Part shown: in pieces, positions 58,116-64,000 of the stretch
Layout of the letters: each line of letters begins with the position of its first letter
Position numbering within the stretch: position 1 is the stretch's first letter
Virus record (IMG/VR): IMGVR_UViG_3300028821_000038
Span: 1 to 64,000 of that record
Origin: a virus
Length of the DNA: 64,000 nt
Direction: 5' to 3' (one strand)
Position numbers and translations under genes: made by a program
The notes under the pieces: generated by a model
What the model was told of the DNA's origin: nothing
The model's input: only the letters and a program-made list of their open reading frames with translations
Database searches by the model: none

Positions 58116-59077
58116 AGCTCTTCTCCTAGAATTTGGCTTTTTGATATTTTTTTATTTAGCTCAAGTATCTGTCTTATGCTTTTTGCATATTTTGCAGTTT
58201 CTGGCTGTGTCCAGTTTTTTGGACCTCCATCATCGGCATATGCATTTCTCTCCCTGAGGAAATGTGGCCATGCAAGATCATCGTTTATCCATCCAGTAAT
58301 GACAAATTTTTTCATTTTAAAATAATATGGCGCACGACTCCATACCTCTCTTGGATATCCAATGCCCTTCAGTAGTTGCTGGATATCGTTTTGAGAAGCT
58401 ATTCGGGTCATATATGATATGAAGCTATCTGCATCCGCCGGAATCTCTTCACCTGCTATCGCATCAGCAATATCCTCGACATCATTATAGATTTGCTCAA
58501 TGACTTCATTTGCATAGCTTACATCCTTCCCAAGGAGCTCTATCTTATCCGGCAGATCTTCAGGGAGCCAATATCTATTTTGTTCACTGACTCTATCACT
58601 TTGTGATTCAGTGGACAACATGGTGTGGGTTACAATCTGGGCCCATACAAACATCGGTGAATTTATCTTAAAGGCAACAAACTCCTTGATTTCATCATTG
58701 TACGGTATGTCCTCATAGGAGATACCTGCATACAATAAAGCCCGCATATTGGTGTATATCTTATTGTTGGCGTAATGGGAAAACCTCATAATGTGTCGGC
58801 GGATGCCTGTAGCGTGTGATGTTATCTTCAGAAACTCATCTTTATCCATAACAACAGGCAAGAACTCCAGGGGTCTTGAGGGCATATTGCCTTCAGCCTC
58901 TCTCATTAGTGACTTGTATCTGACTTCTGGGTTGTTGCTTTTGTCTTTTCCTCTGCTTACAGCAGCGAGGCTTGTAACCCATTCTATTCTGGAATCCTCA
59001 TTTTTATTGGCATGCTCTGCCGGTATAAGCTCAACTTGCCCGCCTCCGTATGTTCCTACTTGTAGACTTTGTTTCAT
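58112..59077 (-). CDS. ThyX-like flavin-dependent thymidylate synthase, divergent motif
   Basis: About 321 residues; ATG 59077 with TAGGAGATAAC upstream replaces the longer ORF start at 59170. The ThyX fold is suggested by VAFKINSPMFVWAQIVTHTM (about 134-153) and the motif region THTMLSTESQSDRVSEQNRY (150-169), compared with the ThyX consensus RHRxxSxNExSxR: His, two Ser and the final Arg remain but both flanking Arg are Thr and the Asn is Thr. The C-terminus has an E-T-A-K-Y-A-K-S-I helix. It may methylate or otherwise modify dUMP; the altered motif leaves substrate open. Confidence 0.65.
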   Translation of the reverse strand: MKQSLQVGTYGGGQVELIPAEHANKNEDSRIEWVTSLAAVSRGKDKSNNPEVRYKSLMREAEGNMPSRPLEFLPVVMDKDEFLKITSHATGIRRHIMRFSHYANNKIYTNMRALLYAGISYEDIPYNDEIKEFVAFKINSPMFVWAQIVTHTMLSTESQSDRVSEQNRYWLPEDLPDKIELLGKDVSYANEVIEQIYNDVEDIADAIAGEEIPADADSFISYMTRIASQNDIQQLLKGIGYPREVWSRAPYYFKMKKFVITGWINDDLAWPHFLRERNAYADDGGPKNWTQPETAKYAKSIRQILELNKKISKSQILGEEL

Positions 59078-59085
59078 GTTATCTC

Positions 59086-59286
59086 CTAATTTTGTTTTGA
59101 AAAATATAAACCATCCCTGCGTTCTATGAGTTTTTGTTTGGTTAATTGGTTGAGGGCGGGTTTCGCCCATTTTCCCGCCTTTTTTCTGGGGTACCCAAAG
59201 GCTATACCAATATCCATTGCGGATATGCCGTGTTTACCATACTTCTCGACATACTTAAGAATGTCGCCTTGCTTTGGGGTAAGCAA
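59086..59286 (-). CDS. Small winged-helix protein
   Basis: A 66-residue protein starting at TTG 59286 with a strong AGGAGGAGATAG site. LTPKQGDILKYVEKYGKHGI and SAMDIGIAFGYPRKKAGKWA, then LIERRDGLYFSKQ, is a compact winged helix-turn-helix with a final beta-hairpin. It may regulate transcription of the replication genes or assist replication proteins. Confidence 0.65.
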   Translation of the reverse strand: MLTPKQGDILKYVEKYGKHGISAMDIGIAFGYPRKKAGKWAKPALNQLTKQKLIERRDGLYFSKQN

Positions 59287-59301
59287 CTATCTCCTCCTCT
59301 T

Positions 59302-60729
59302 TTAGATTAATGGCAGCTCTATATTGCCGCTTGGTTCTGACATTGTATCAGAATAATCTTTATGGTCATCTGGATCGGCATCCACATATTCTATCACATA
59401 GCCCTCTTCCTCCTCGTTTAGAAAGGAGGTGGTTTTAGACTTAAACCTCATACCAACAACACAGGTCGGTCCATCTCTATTCTTACCAACAATAACTTCT
59501 GCATTTTCTATTGTCGGTCTCTCATACTCTCCCTTCTCTTCAACATTCCACTCTTTTTCCTTGTAATACTCCGGTCTATAAAGAAACACTATCAAGTCTG
59601 CGTCCTGCTCGATGGAGCCGGAGCCCTGCAAATCCGACATAGTAGGGCGCTTGTTTTCTCGTTTCTCAACCTCTCTGTTTAATTGAGACAAAAGAGCTGT
59701 TGATATCTTCTCGTTTTGAGATATCCTCTTTAGCATTTTAGTTATGTCTCCCAACTCTTTAGCTGTGTTCTCTCTTTTGGGTAGAGTTATTTGAAGTAGG
59801 TGGTCAACAATAACCAATTTGAGATTAGGCATAGTTCTTAATTTCTTTTTGATATCGATTTCGAGTTGCATCGTAGTCATCCCCGCCCTGTCCACTATAG
59901 CGAACCTGTCCTCGTGCTTCTTGAAAAAATCCACAGCATCTTTGAAGCTTGCATAGTCTCCTACCACTCCGCGATTTATATTACTGAGGGGTTCTTGAGC
60001 TTTATATGCAATCAGTCTTTTAAGGGCATTTTTATCAGCTACCTCCATGGAATACAACACAACACTATACCCTTCCTCTAGGGTATGAACTATAGGACCG
60101 CTGGTAAAGCTGGATTTCCCCATTGAGGGTCGCCCCGCAATAACAGTTAATCCATTCTCTACGAATCCACCAACCGACTTGTCGAAATTTTTATATCCGG
60201 TCTTGAGGTATGGTAGCTCCTTGTTGGTTCTGGCATTCTCCATATCTTTATATATTTCTTCAACAATGTCGCTTATGGAGCGGTGCTCGTTATTGCTGCT
60301 GGACTCTTCTAGCTCCTCCAGCATCCTTATAGCCTCCATGGCTATATCATCTGGAGATTTATGCTTTTCTAGCCCCATACCTATTGCACTTCTTAACTCA
60401 ATGAGCTTTCTGGTTTTAGTGTATCTTTTAAGAGATAGCACATAGTCATCACTCAGAGTTATTGGGGTTGCCCCCATTATTTCTATAGTGATATCCTGCG
60501 CGCCCGTAACACCCTCTTTTTTAAGAGCATCCACAATAAATATCTCATCTGTGGGCTGCTTTTCCATTAATAGCTTCTTGATGGTCTTAAAGACTATTTT
60601 ATTTTCTGGTGTAGAGAAGTCCTCTTCAGATAACTTGCCAGTAAATTCAAGTGCCTCTTCCCCGGAGAACATCATAGCCGACAAGACAGCGGTTTCTAAA
60701 GATAATGATGCAAGCTCGATATCACTCAT
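59302..60729 (-). CDS. dnaB: Replicative DnaB-type DNA helicase
   Basis: A 475-residue protein. Residues about 1-110 are the DnaB N-terminal helical domain. The RecA-like domain begins with a Walker A AGRPSMGKSSF (about 197-207), then VVLYSMEVADKNALKRLIAY, Walker B LKLVIVDHLLQ (about 310-320), and LSQLNREVEKRENKRPTMSD followed by GSGSIEQDADLIVFLYRPEY, all typical DnaB/F4 motifs. It unwinds DNA at the phage replication fork. It shares its ATG with the stop of the 180-residue gene upstream and lies in the replication operon with initiator-like and RecT genes. Confidence 0.93.
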   Translation of the reverse strand: MSDIELASLSLETAVLSAMMFSGEEALEFTGKLSEEDFSTPENKIVFKTIKKLLMEKQPTDEIFIVDALKKEGVTGAQDITIEIMGATPITLSDDYVLSLKRYTKTRKLIELRSAIGMGLEKHKSPDDIAMEAIRMLEELEESSSNNEHRSISDIVEEIYKDMENARTNKELPYLKTGYKNFDKSVGGFVENGLTVIAGRPSMGKSSFTSGPIVHTLEEGYSVVLYSMEVADKNALKRLIAYKAQEPLSNINRGVVGDYASFKDAVDFFKKHEDRFAIVDRAGMTTMQLEIDIKKKLRTMPNLKLVIVDHLLQITLPKRENTAKELGDITKMLKRISQNEKISTALLSQLNREVEKRENKRPTMSDLQGSGSIEQDADLIVFLYRPEYYKEKEWNVEEKGEYERPTIENAEVIVGKNRDGPTCVVGMRFKSKTTSFLNEEEEGYVIEYVDADPDDHKDYSDTMSEPSGNIELPLI

Positions 60730-61271
60730 TACATTTCTTTGTATTCGATATTGTAATTACTGGATGTTATCAGTTTTGCATACTTGATTTTGGAGACTTC
60801 TACCGCTGCCTCTTTAAAGAGTTGTTCTAAGTGGTCAGAATATCCGCTGGTTGTTATCCCCTTGCATATCTTTTGTAAGCCTCCGGCTTTTGTTATGGTT
60901 AGTTTTTCAGTTGAACTAAACATCGGAACCTTGTTTTTTGTCCATTTAGTAGGGTCAAGCCCTGGTTTTTTGTTGGACAGGATCCGATTTTCGTTCTCTT
61001 TGCATACTATCCTTATGTTATCCAGGAAGCTGTTAAATTTCTTGTTGATGTGCGAAGCATATAGCTTGGGAACACTATATTTTTCCGCAATTTTTTTTAT
61101 TTCCGGGAGGTTTGGATATTCATTGGCTGTAATAACCTCTATATAGAATTGCCTCAGTGAATCGCCTTTATCTGCGACTTTTGACACAATTTCCATCAGG
61201 GCATCAGATTCGTACTCGTTGAGCCCTGCCATTCTTTCTTTGATGGTAAAAAATAACTCACTATGAGTCAT
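60729..61271 (-). CDS. Hypothetical protein between initiator-like and helicase genes
   Basis: A 180-residue helical, lysine-rich protein with no Walker or zinc motif. It overlaps the initiator-like gene by 11 bases and the helicase ATG by 1 base. A helicase-loader or accessory role is suggested only by place: in many phages the loader lies next to the replicative helicase. KFNSFLDNIRIVCKENENRI shows a typical helix pair. Confidence 0.5.
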   Translation of the reverse strand: MTHSELFFTIKERMAGLNEYESDALMEIVSKVADKGDSLRQFYIEVITANEYPNLPEIKKIAEKYSVPKLYASHINKKFNSFLDNIRIVCKENENRILSNKKPGLDPTKWTKNKVPMFSSTEKLTITKAGGLQKICKGITTSGYSDHLEQLFKEAAVEVSKIKYAKLITSSNYNIEYKEM

Positions 61272-62247
61272 GTGCTTCTCCTAGGTCGATTTTGTTTACT
61301 TGATTATATCGCTCCTCCATCTTGTCATTCCATGTGATTCCATGAATATGAGTATATAGATTTTCCCTTAGCTCATCTATATGGAACAGCACATTTACTT
61401 TTGATTTTTTATTCATAAAGTGCGGGATTTTGATAGCGACATATTCAGCCCCTAAAAATTTGACCCACTCTTTTCTGGGGCGATGCTCAATGATTGTAGG
61501 GCTGGTGTTGTATTTTGTAAAGAGCGCCTTTTGTATTTCATTGGTTCTTTGGATAAGCCCTTTTGCATCAAGCTCTCCAGTCTTATGCTTCTTTGTGGAA
61601 GATAATCGTTTTTCATATGCTTGATCTATGAAGCTTTGTTTATATTTGGTATCCTTGACAATCCCATTGAAAAATGTAGACATATGCGCGGGATACTGCT
61701 CAAATAATATGCTGTCCATATATCTATTGAGCGCCGCCACAACCTTATCTCTTCCATATACTTTAACAGCCTTTTCGTAGGCCCTTAGTGCGCTTCTTTT
61801 GTTCCCTTTTGCATTACTCAAGGGAGGCTTGTAGTTTTCCCATAGCACCTCAAACTCGCTAGGATACTGAAAACGCTCCACCTTTTTTTCTTTCTGGGGC
61901 AGTGGAGCATCTTCGTATTCGTCCTCTTTGATTATGGGGTGGTTTGGGCACCCCGCGCCCGCCTCCCTGTTGAAGCTATCTATATCAATAGTATATTTGG
62001 ATTTTCTTGGAAAACCAATATATGTATGCTGTATAAAAGAGAGCTTCTTTAGAATAATCTTCTTTGAGTATTGGACTTCTCGCTCAGTCATACAGCATTT
62101 CATAGCAAGCTCCCTGTTGGTGGTGATAAGTATCCCACCAGTGGAATCAAATACTATTCGACACAACAACACTATATGGTTGTATGAGCCTAATAGCTTG
62201 CGCAGCCTAGGGTATACGAGAAAGGGGCTGGAGTGCTCAAGATCCAC
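61261..62247 (-). CDS. Phage replication initiator-like protein (DnaD/O-type)
   Basis: A 328-residue protein starting at GTG 62247 with AGGAGGTATTT. The N-terminal 90 residues are a winged helix (IVLLCRIVFDSTGGILITTN, RELAMKCCMTEREVQYSKKI), as in phage O-type and DnaD-like initiators. A charged linker (about 100-125) is followed by a helical domain (LRAYEKAVKVYGRDKVVAAL, NRYMDSILFEQYPAHMSTFF), the DnaB2/DnaD-like C-terminal pattern with a Y-x-x-x...W/F motif. It likely recognises the origin and recruits the helicase. Confidence 0.6.
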   Translation of the reverse strand: MDLEHSSPFLVYPRLRKLLGSYNHIVLLCRIVFDSTGGILITTNRELAMKCCMTEREVQYSKKIILKKLSFIQHTYIGFPRKSKYTIDIDSFNREAGAGCPNHPIIKEDEYEDAPLPQKEKKVERFQYPSEFEVLWENYKPPLSNAKGNKRSALRAYEKAVKVYGRDKVVAALNRYMDSILFEQYPAHMSTFFNGIVKDTKYKQSFIDQAYEKRLSSTKKHKTGELDAKGLIQRTNEIQKALFTKYNTSPTIIEHRPRKEWVKFLGAEYVAIKIPHFMNKKSKVNVLFHIDELRENLYTHIHGITWNDKMEERYNQVNKIDLGEAHDS

Positions 62248-62256
62248 AAATACCTC

Positions 62257-62574
62257 CTATTCCTTTTTTAGTTTATGCACAGAGTACCTCCTTTTATACT
62301 TTTCCGGAGAGACCAAAATATCAGTGAACTGTATCGGAGTTCTGCTGAAAAGTTCTTTAGCCTCCCTGTGGAGTTTGTATCCGCCCTTGTTCTCCTGCCT
62401 CCATTTTCGCTCTATTTCGGCTAGCCGCTGAAGCCAAATATCAACTGGAGGCGGTCTTGGGCGGGCGCCCTCTGCGCTTTGGCTTCTCCTCCGCTTCTTC
62501 TTTGGGCTGTGTGTTGCGCGAAACCCTCCTTTTCTTCTCTTCCTGGATTTCGACTTCTGTGATTGTACCACCAT
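62257..62574 (-). CDS. Small basic protein, possibly frameshift continuation of the 62441-62635 gene
   Basis: The frame gives 105 residues if it starts at ATG 62574, where no ribosome-binding site is visible and the sequence is an out-of-frame reading of the 62441-62635 gene (very Lys/Arg/Ser-rich). The part after 62441 (VDIWLQRLAEIERKWRQENK, then EAKELFSRTPIQFTDILVSP) looks like genuine protein but contains no good start codon. It could be produced by a +1 frameshift from the upstream gene near its AT-hook end, or be a gene split by a real or sequencing indel. Confidence 0.5.
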   Translation of the reverse strand: MVVQSQKSKSRKRRKGGFRATHSPKKKRRRSQSAEGARPRPPPVDIWLQRLAEIERKWRQENKGGYKLHREAKELFSRTPIQFTDILVSPEKYKRRYSVHKLKKE

Positions 62575-62635
62575 TGGGGAGCAGTGCTTTTGCGAGATCC
62601 TTTTCAGAGATCTCGAAAGTTATCCTAAGCTTCAT
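62441..62635 (-). CDS. Small AT-hook-type DNA-binding protein
   Basis: A 64-residue protein; ATG 62635 follows GGAGG and overlaps the recT stop. It begins with a beta strand (KLRITFEISEKDLAKALLPN), then an acidic/basic linker, and ends KPKRRGRPPKTASS, an AT-hook (R-G-R-P) that binds the minor groove of AT-rich DNA. It stands between recT and the initiator-like gene. Continuation into the next frame would add a helical domain, see the 62257 entry. Confidence 0.6.
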   Translation of the reverse strand: MKLRITFEISEKDLAKALLPNGGTITEVEIQEEKKRRVSRNTQPKEEAEEKPKRRGRPPKTASS

Positions 62636-63548
62636 GATCAACCTCCGTATCTATGACTATTTCCTCCAGGCACTTATGCAAGAGTGCAAGTTTGCACATA
62701 GTTTTCCCCTTATGCTTTGTGCTCTGCTGTGCTTTCGAGCATTCTAATTCTTTTTCTGTCAGGATTCCATCATCAAATAGAACCCAACCATTGGCTACTT
62801 GTACCGTTGTTGAGCCCCTATCTTTGAGCGTATTTATAACTTCATCTACAATATTTGCAGATGACATAATTGTCTCGATGCTGCTATTGTCCTCTTTTTC
62901 TTCGATGCGAGAGAGGTCAGTATTTTCATTGTCTATACTAATTGCCTCATCTATTTCATGGGATATATCGAGAGATTTGAAGGTATTTTTGATAGCAACC
63001 TTTTTTGCCATCTCATAATACCAGGTCCTCCAAGGGCCATTATTTTTGCTCTTTGAGGCATTTTTTGCATTCTCGATATGTTGCTTTGTGATGAAATTCT
63101 GAACGATTTCATCGTTCGAGAGCTTCACCAAAACAAGAACCCCTTTAAACTCCCCACTTTGGTCGAAGGGGTTTATTTTATAGTGCAATCCATTTTCATC
63201 AACACTTACCTCGTCTCCTTCGAACACAAGATAGGCGTCAATTTTCTTGACCTTCCCGCTTTTGTACGCCAATTTACATAGAAAATTGTGGGAAAACTCC
63301 ACATTCAACTGCTTTCCATATGGGATGAAGTATACATCCTTATAGAAGTTTAGCGCCTTATCAGGAATCATGGCCTTGATGATTGCGTCAGAGATAACCT
63401 CTGGAGACATGGCCATGATTTTTTGATCGCCCGCAACTATATTCCTTATTTTTGCGGAAAGCTCTTTCATGACAGTGGGGGTATCTCCGGTTACCTTGGA
63501 GATATTTACCACAACCTCGTTGACCTTAGATTCAGCTATTTGATTCAT
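62625..63548 (-). CDS. recT: RecT-family single-strand annealing protein
   Basis: A 307-residue protein; AAAAAGGAGCAGAG precedes ATG 63548. It matches RecT: ALNFYKDVYFIPYGKQLNVE (about 63-82), then GVLVLVKLSNDE, and the hallmark GPWRTWYYEMAKKVAIKNTF followed by KSLDIS (about 170-195). The C-terminal tail is acidic and variable. RecT-like proteins anneal complementary strands during phage recombination and concatemer formation. Upstream lies the RecE-like exonuclease, its usual partner. Confidence 0.9.
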   Translation of the reverse strand: MNQIAESKVNEVVVNISKVTGDTPTVMKELSAKIRNIVAGDQKIMAMSPEVISDAIIKAMIPDKALNFYKDVYFIPYGKQLNVEFSHNFLCKLAYKSGKVKKIDAYLVFEGDEVSVDENGLHYKINPFDQSGEFKGVLVLVKLSNDEIVQNFITKQHIENAKNASKSKNNGPWRTWYYEMAKKVAIKNTFKSLDISHEIDEAISIDNENTDLSRIEEKEDNSSIETIMSSANIVDEVINTLKDRGSTTVQVANGWVLFDDGILTEKELECSKAQQSTKHKGKTMCKLALLHKCLEEIVIDTEVDHEA

Positions 63549-63560
63549 CTCTGCTCCTTT

Positions 63561-63701
63561 TTAGTATTCAAAGTCGTAATAATCCAAAAATGACTTCTCC
63601 GCTTCTGTTAGGTCATCTTTGTGTTTATCGTAAAACTCTCGCACAAGCTCAGGATCCCAATACTCTATATTGTCATACCTATCACACCCCCTCAAATCCA
63701 T
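63561..63701 (-). CDS. Small acidic hypothetical protein between exonuclease and recT
   Basis: A 46-residue frame from ATG 63701 starting MDLRGCDRYDNIEYWDPELV and ending LDYYDFEY. It overlaps the exonuclease end by 20 bases and stops 12 bases before recT. It is strongly acidic with many aromatic residues; GAAGAAATGA upstream could serve as a weak ribosome-binding site. Real expression is plausible given the tight fit but not certain. Confidence 0.4.
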   Translation of the reverse strand: MDLRGCDRYDNIEYWDPELVREFYDKHKDDLTEAEKSFLDYYDFEY

Positions 63702-64000
63702 TCATTTCTTCAAGTTGATAACGGTACCATGAAGGCAATTCCCCTACAACAAACAGAGGCTCCTTGCCAGTCTCTTTGTCTATTCCATTTGGACCAGGCC
63801 ACACATCATTATAGAGATAGTAGGCATACTCATCGAGAAGTTTTTCCAATGCTTGCTTCTCCAGATTTATATCTTCTCCTTTCATGATTATGACTGAGTG
63901 GTCATATGGAGGCTCTTTTTCTACTGCAATAAACCCAAACTTTGTTGACGGCACACCCGCAAGCTCTGCTGTCTTGAGATACACCGCTGCCTGGATACCG
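63682..64000 (-). CDS. RecE/YqaJ-like PD-(D/E)xK exonuclease (C-terminal part)
   Basis: The frame is open through the window edge; the reading GIQAAVYLKTAELAGVPSTK shows that the GTG at 63984 is an internal Val codon, so the gene is partial at its 5' end. IQAAVYLK, FIAVEKEPPYDHSV and the final YAYYLYNDVWPGPNG match the C-terminal part of RecE/Cas4-like phage exonucleases (Q-x-A-x-Y and V-E-x-x-P-P motifs). It would resect DNA ends for RecT. Confidence 0.75.
   Translation of the reverse strand, partial: GIQAAVYLKTAELAGVPSTKFGFIAVEKEPPYDHSVIIMKGEDINLEKQALEKLLDEYAYYLYNDVWPGPNGIDKETGKEPLFVVGELPSWYRYQLEEMNGFEGV

Noticed and set aside
1-64000. CRISPR array, integrase or insertion sequence
   Set aside because: No regularly spaced repeats, tyrosine/serine recombinase signature or transposase was recognised in the window.

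Overview
The window is part of a large tailed phage genome with a contractile tail (myovirus-like Caudoviricetes), or a prophage copy of one. The evidence is a tail sheath, a tape-measure protein with a frameshifted tail-assembly chaperone pair, baseplate genes, a prohead protease and portal, a CHAP endolysin, and a phage replication and nucleotide-metabolism block. The DNA is AT-rich, genes are tightly packed and often overlap by 1-50 bases, and Shine-Dalgarno sites are of the AAGGA/AGGAG type. A TAXI-type solute-binding protein, a ThyX-like enzyme, an all-alpha dUTPase and TATAAT promoters without clear -35 boxes would fit a marine Campylobacterota host, but that is inference only. No terminase large subunit and no certain major capsid protein was recognised here.

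Layout: (1) 1-1240, two minus-strand genes of visibly more GC-rich composition, with 12-base inverted repeats around the first. (2) 1330-4300, two plus-strand genes, the second a SNF2-type helicase with a C-terminal membrane hairpin. (3) 4314-7095, a minus-strand block: tRNA-Leu(UAA), a small unknown protein, a DUF1523-like membrane protein, a small amphipathic protein, a secreted TAXI-like binding protein and the endolysin. (4) 7130-25300, the tail operon: neck/completion proteins, sheath, tube candidate, chaperones with a U_UUU_UUU slippery site, tape measure, hub, a sigma-70-like protein, gp25-like and J-like baseplate proteins. (5) 25300-32700, virion proteins of unknown role, a Vsr-like homing endonuclease and a GNAT-like protein. 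(6) 32650-39240, the C-terminal half of an RNA polymerase beta' subunit and several virion-type proteins rich in a short L-x-K-x-A motif. (7) 39240-48090, an isolated highly expressed structural gene and a fibre/adhesin cluster. (8) 48130-52630, prohead protease, small head genes and portal. (9) 52610-64000 on the minus strand: RecE-like exonuclease, RecT, an initiator-like protein, DnaB helicase, ThyX-like enzyme, dUTPase, class I ribonucleotide reductase and a bactofilin-like protein.

The most interesting signals are regulatory. A promoter motif GRTAYAATAT recurs before isolated or operon-leading genes. In at least three places (2103, 26327, 39237; weaker at 49993) an anti-Shine-Dalgarno arm sits between the -10 box and the expected start point. 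Read-through mRNA would hide the ribosome-binding site in a hairpin, while mRNA from the local promoter would begin after that arm and be translatable. This resembles the T4 I-TevI and lysozyme arrangement but is used repeatedly. The orphan RNA polymerase beta' half with all four zinc cysteines, and a sigma-like protein inside the tail operon, suggest a phage-specific or virion-associated transcription apparatus.
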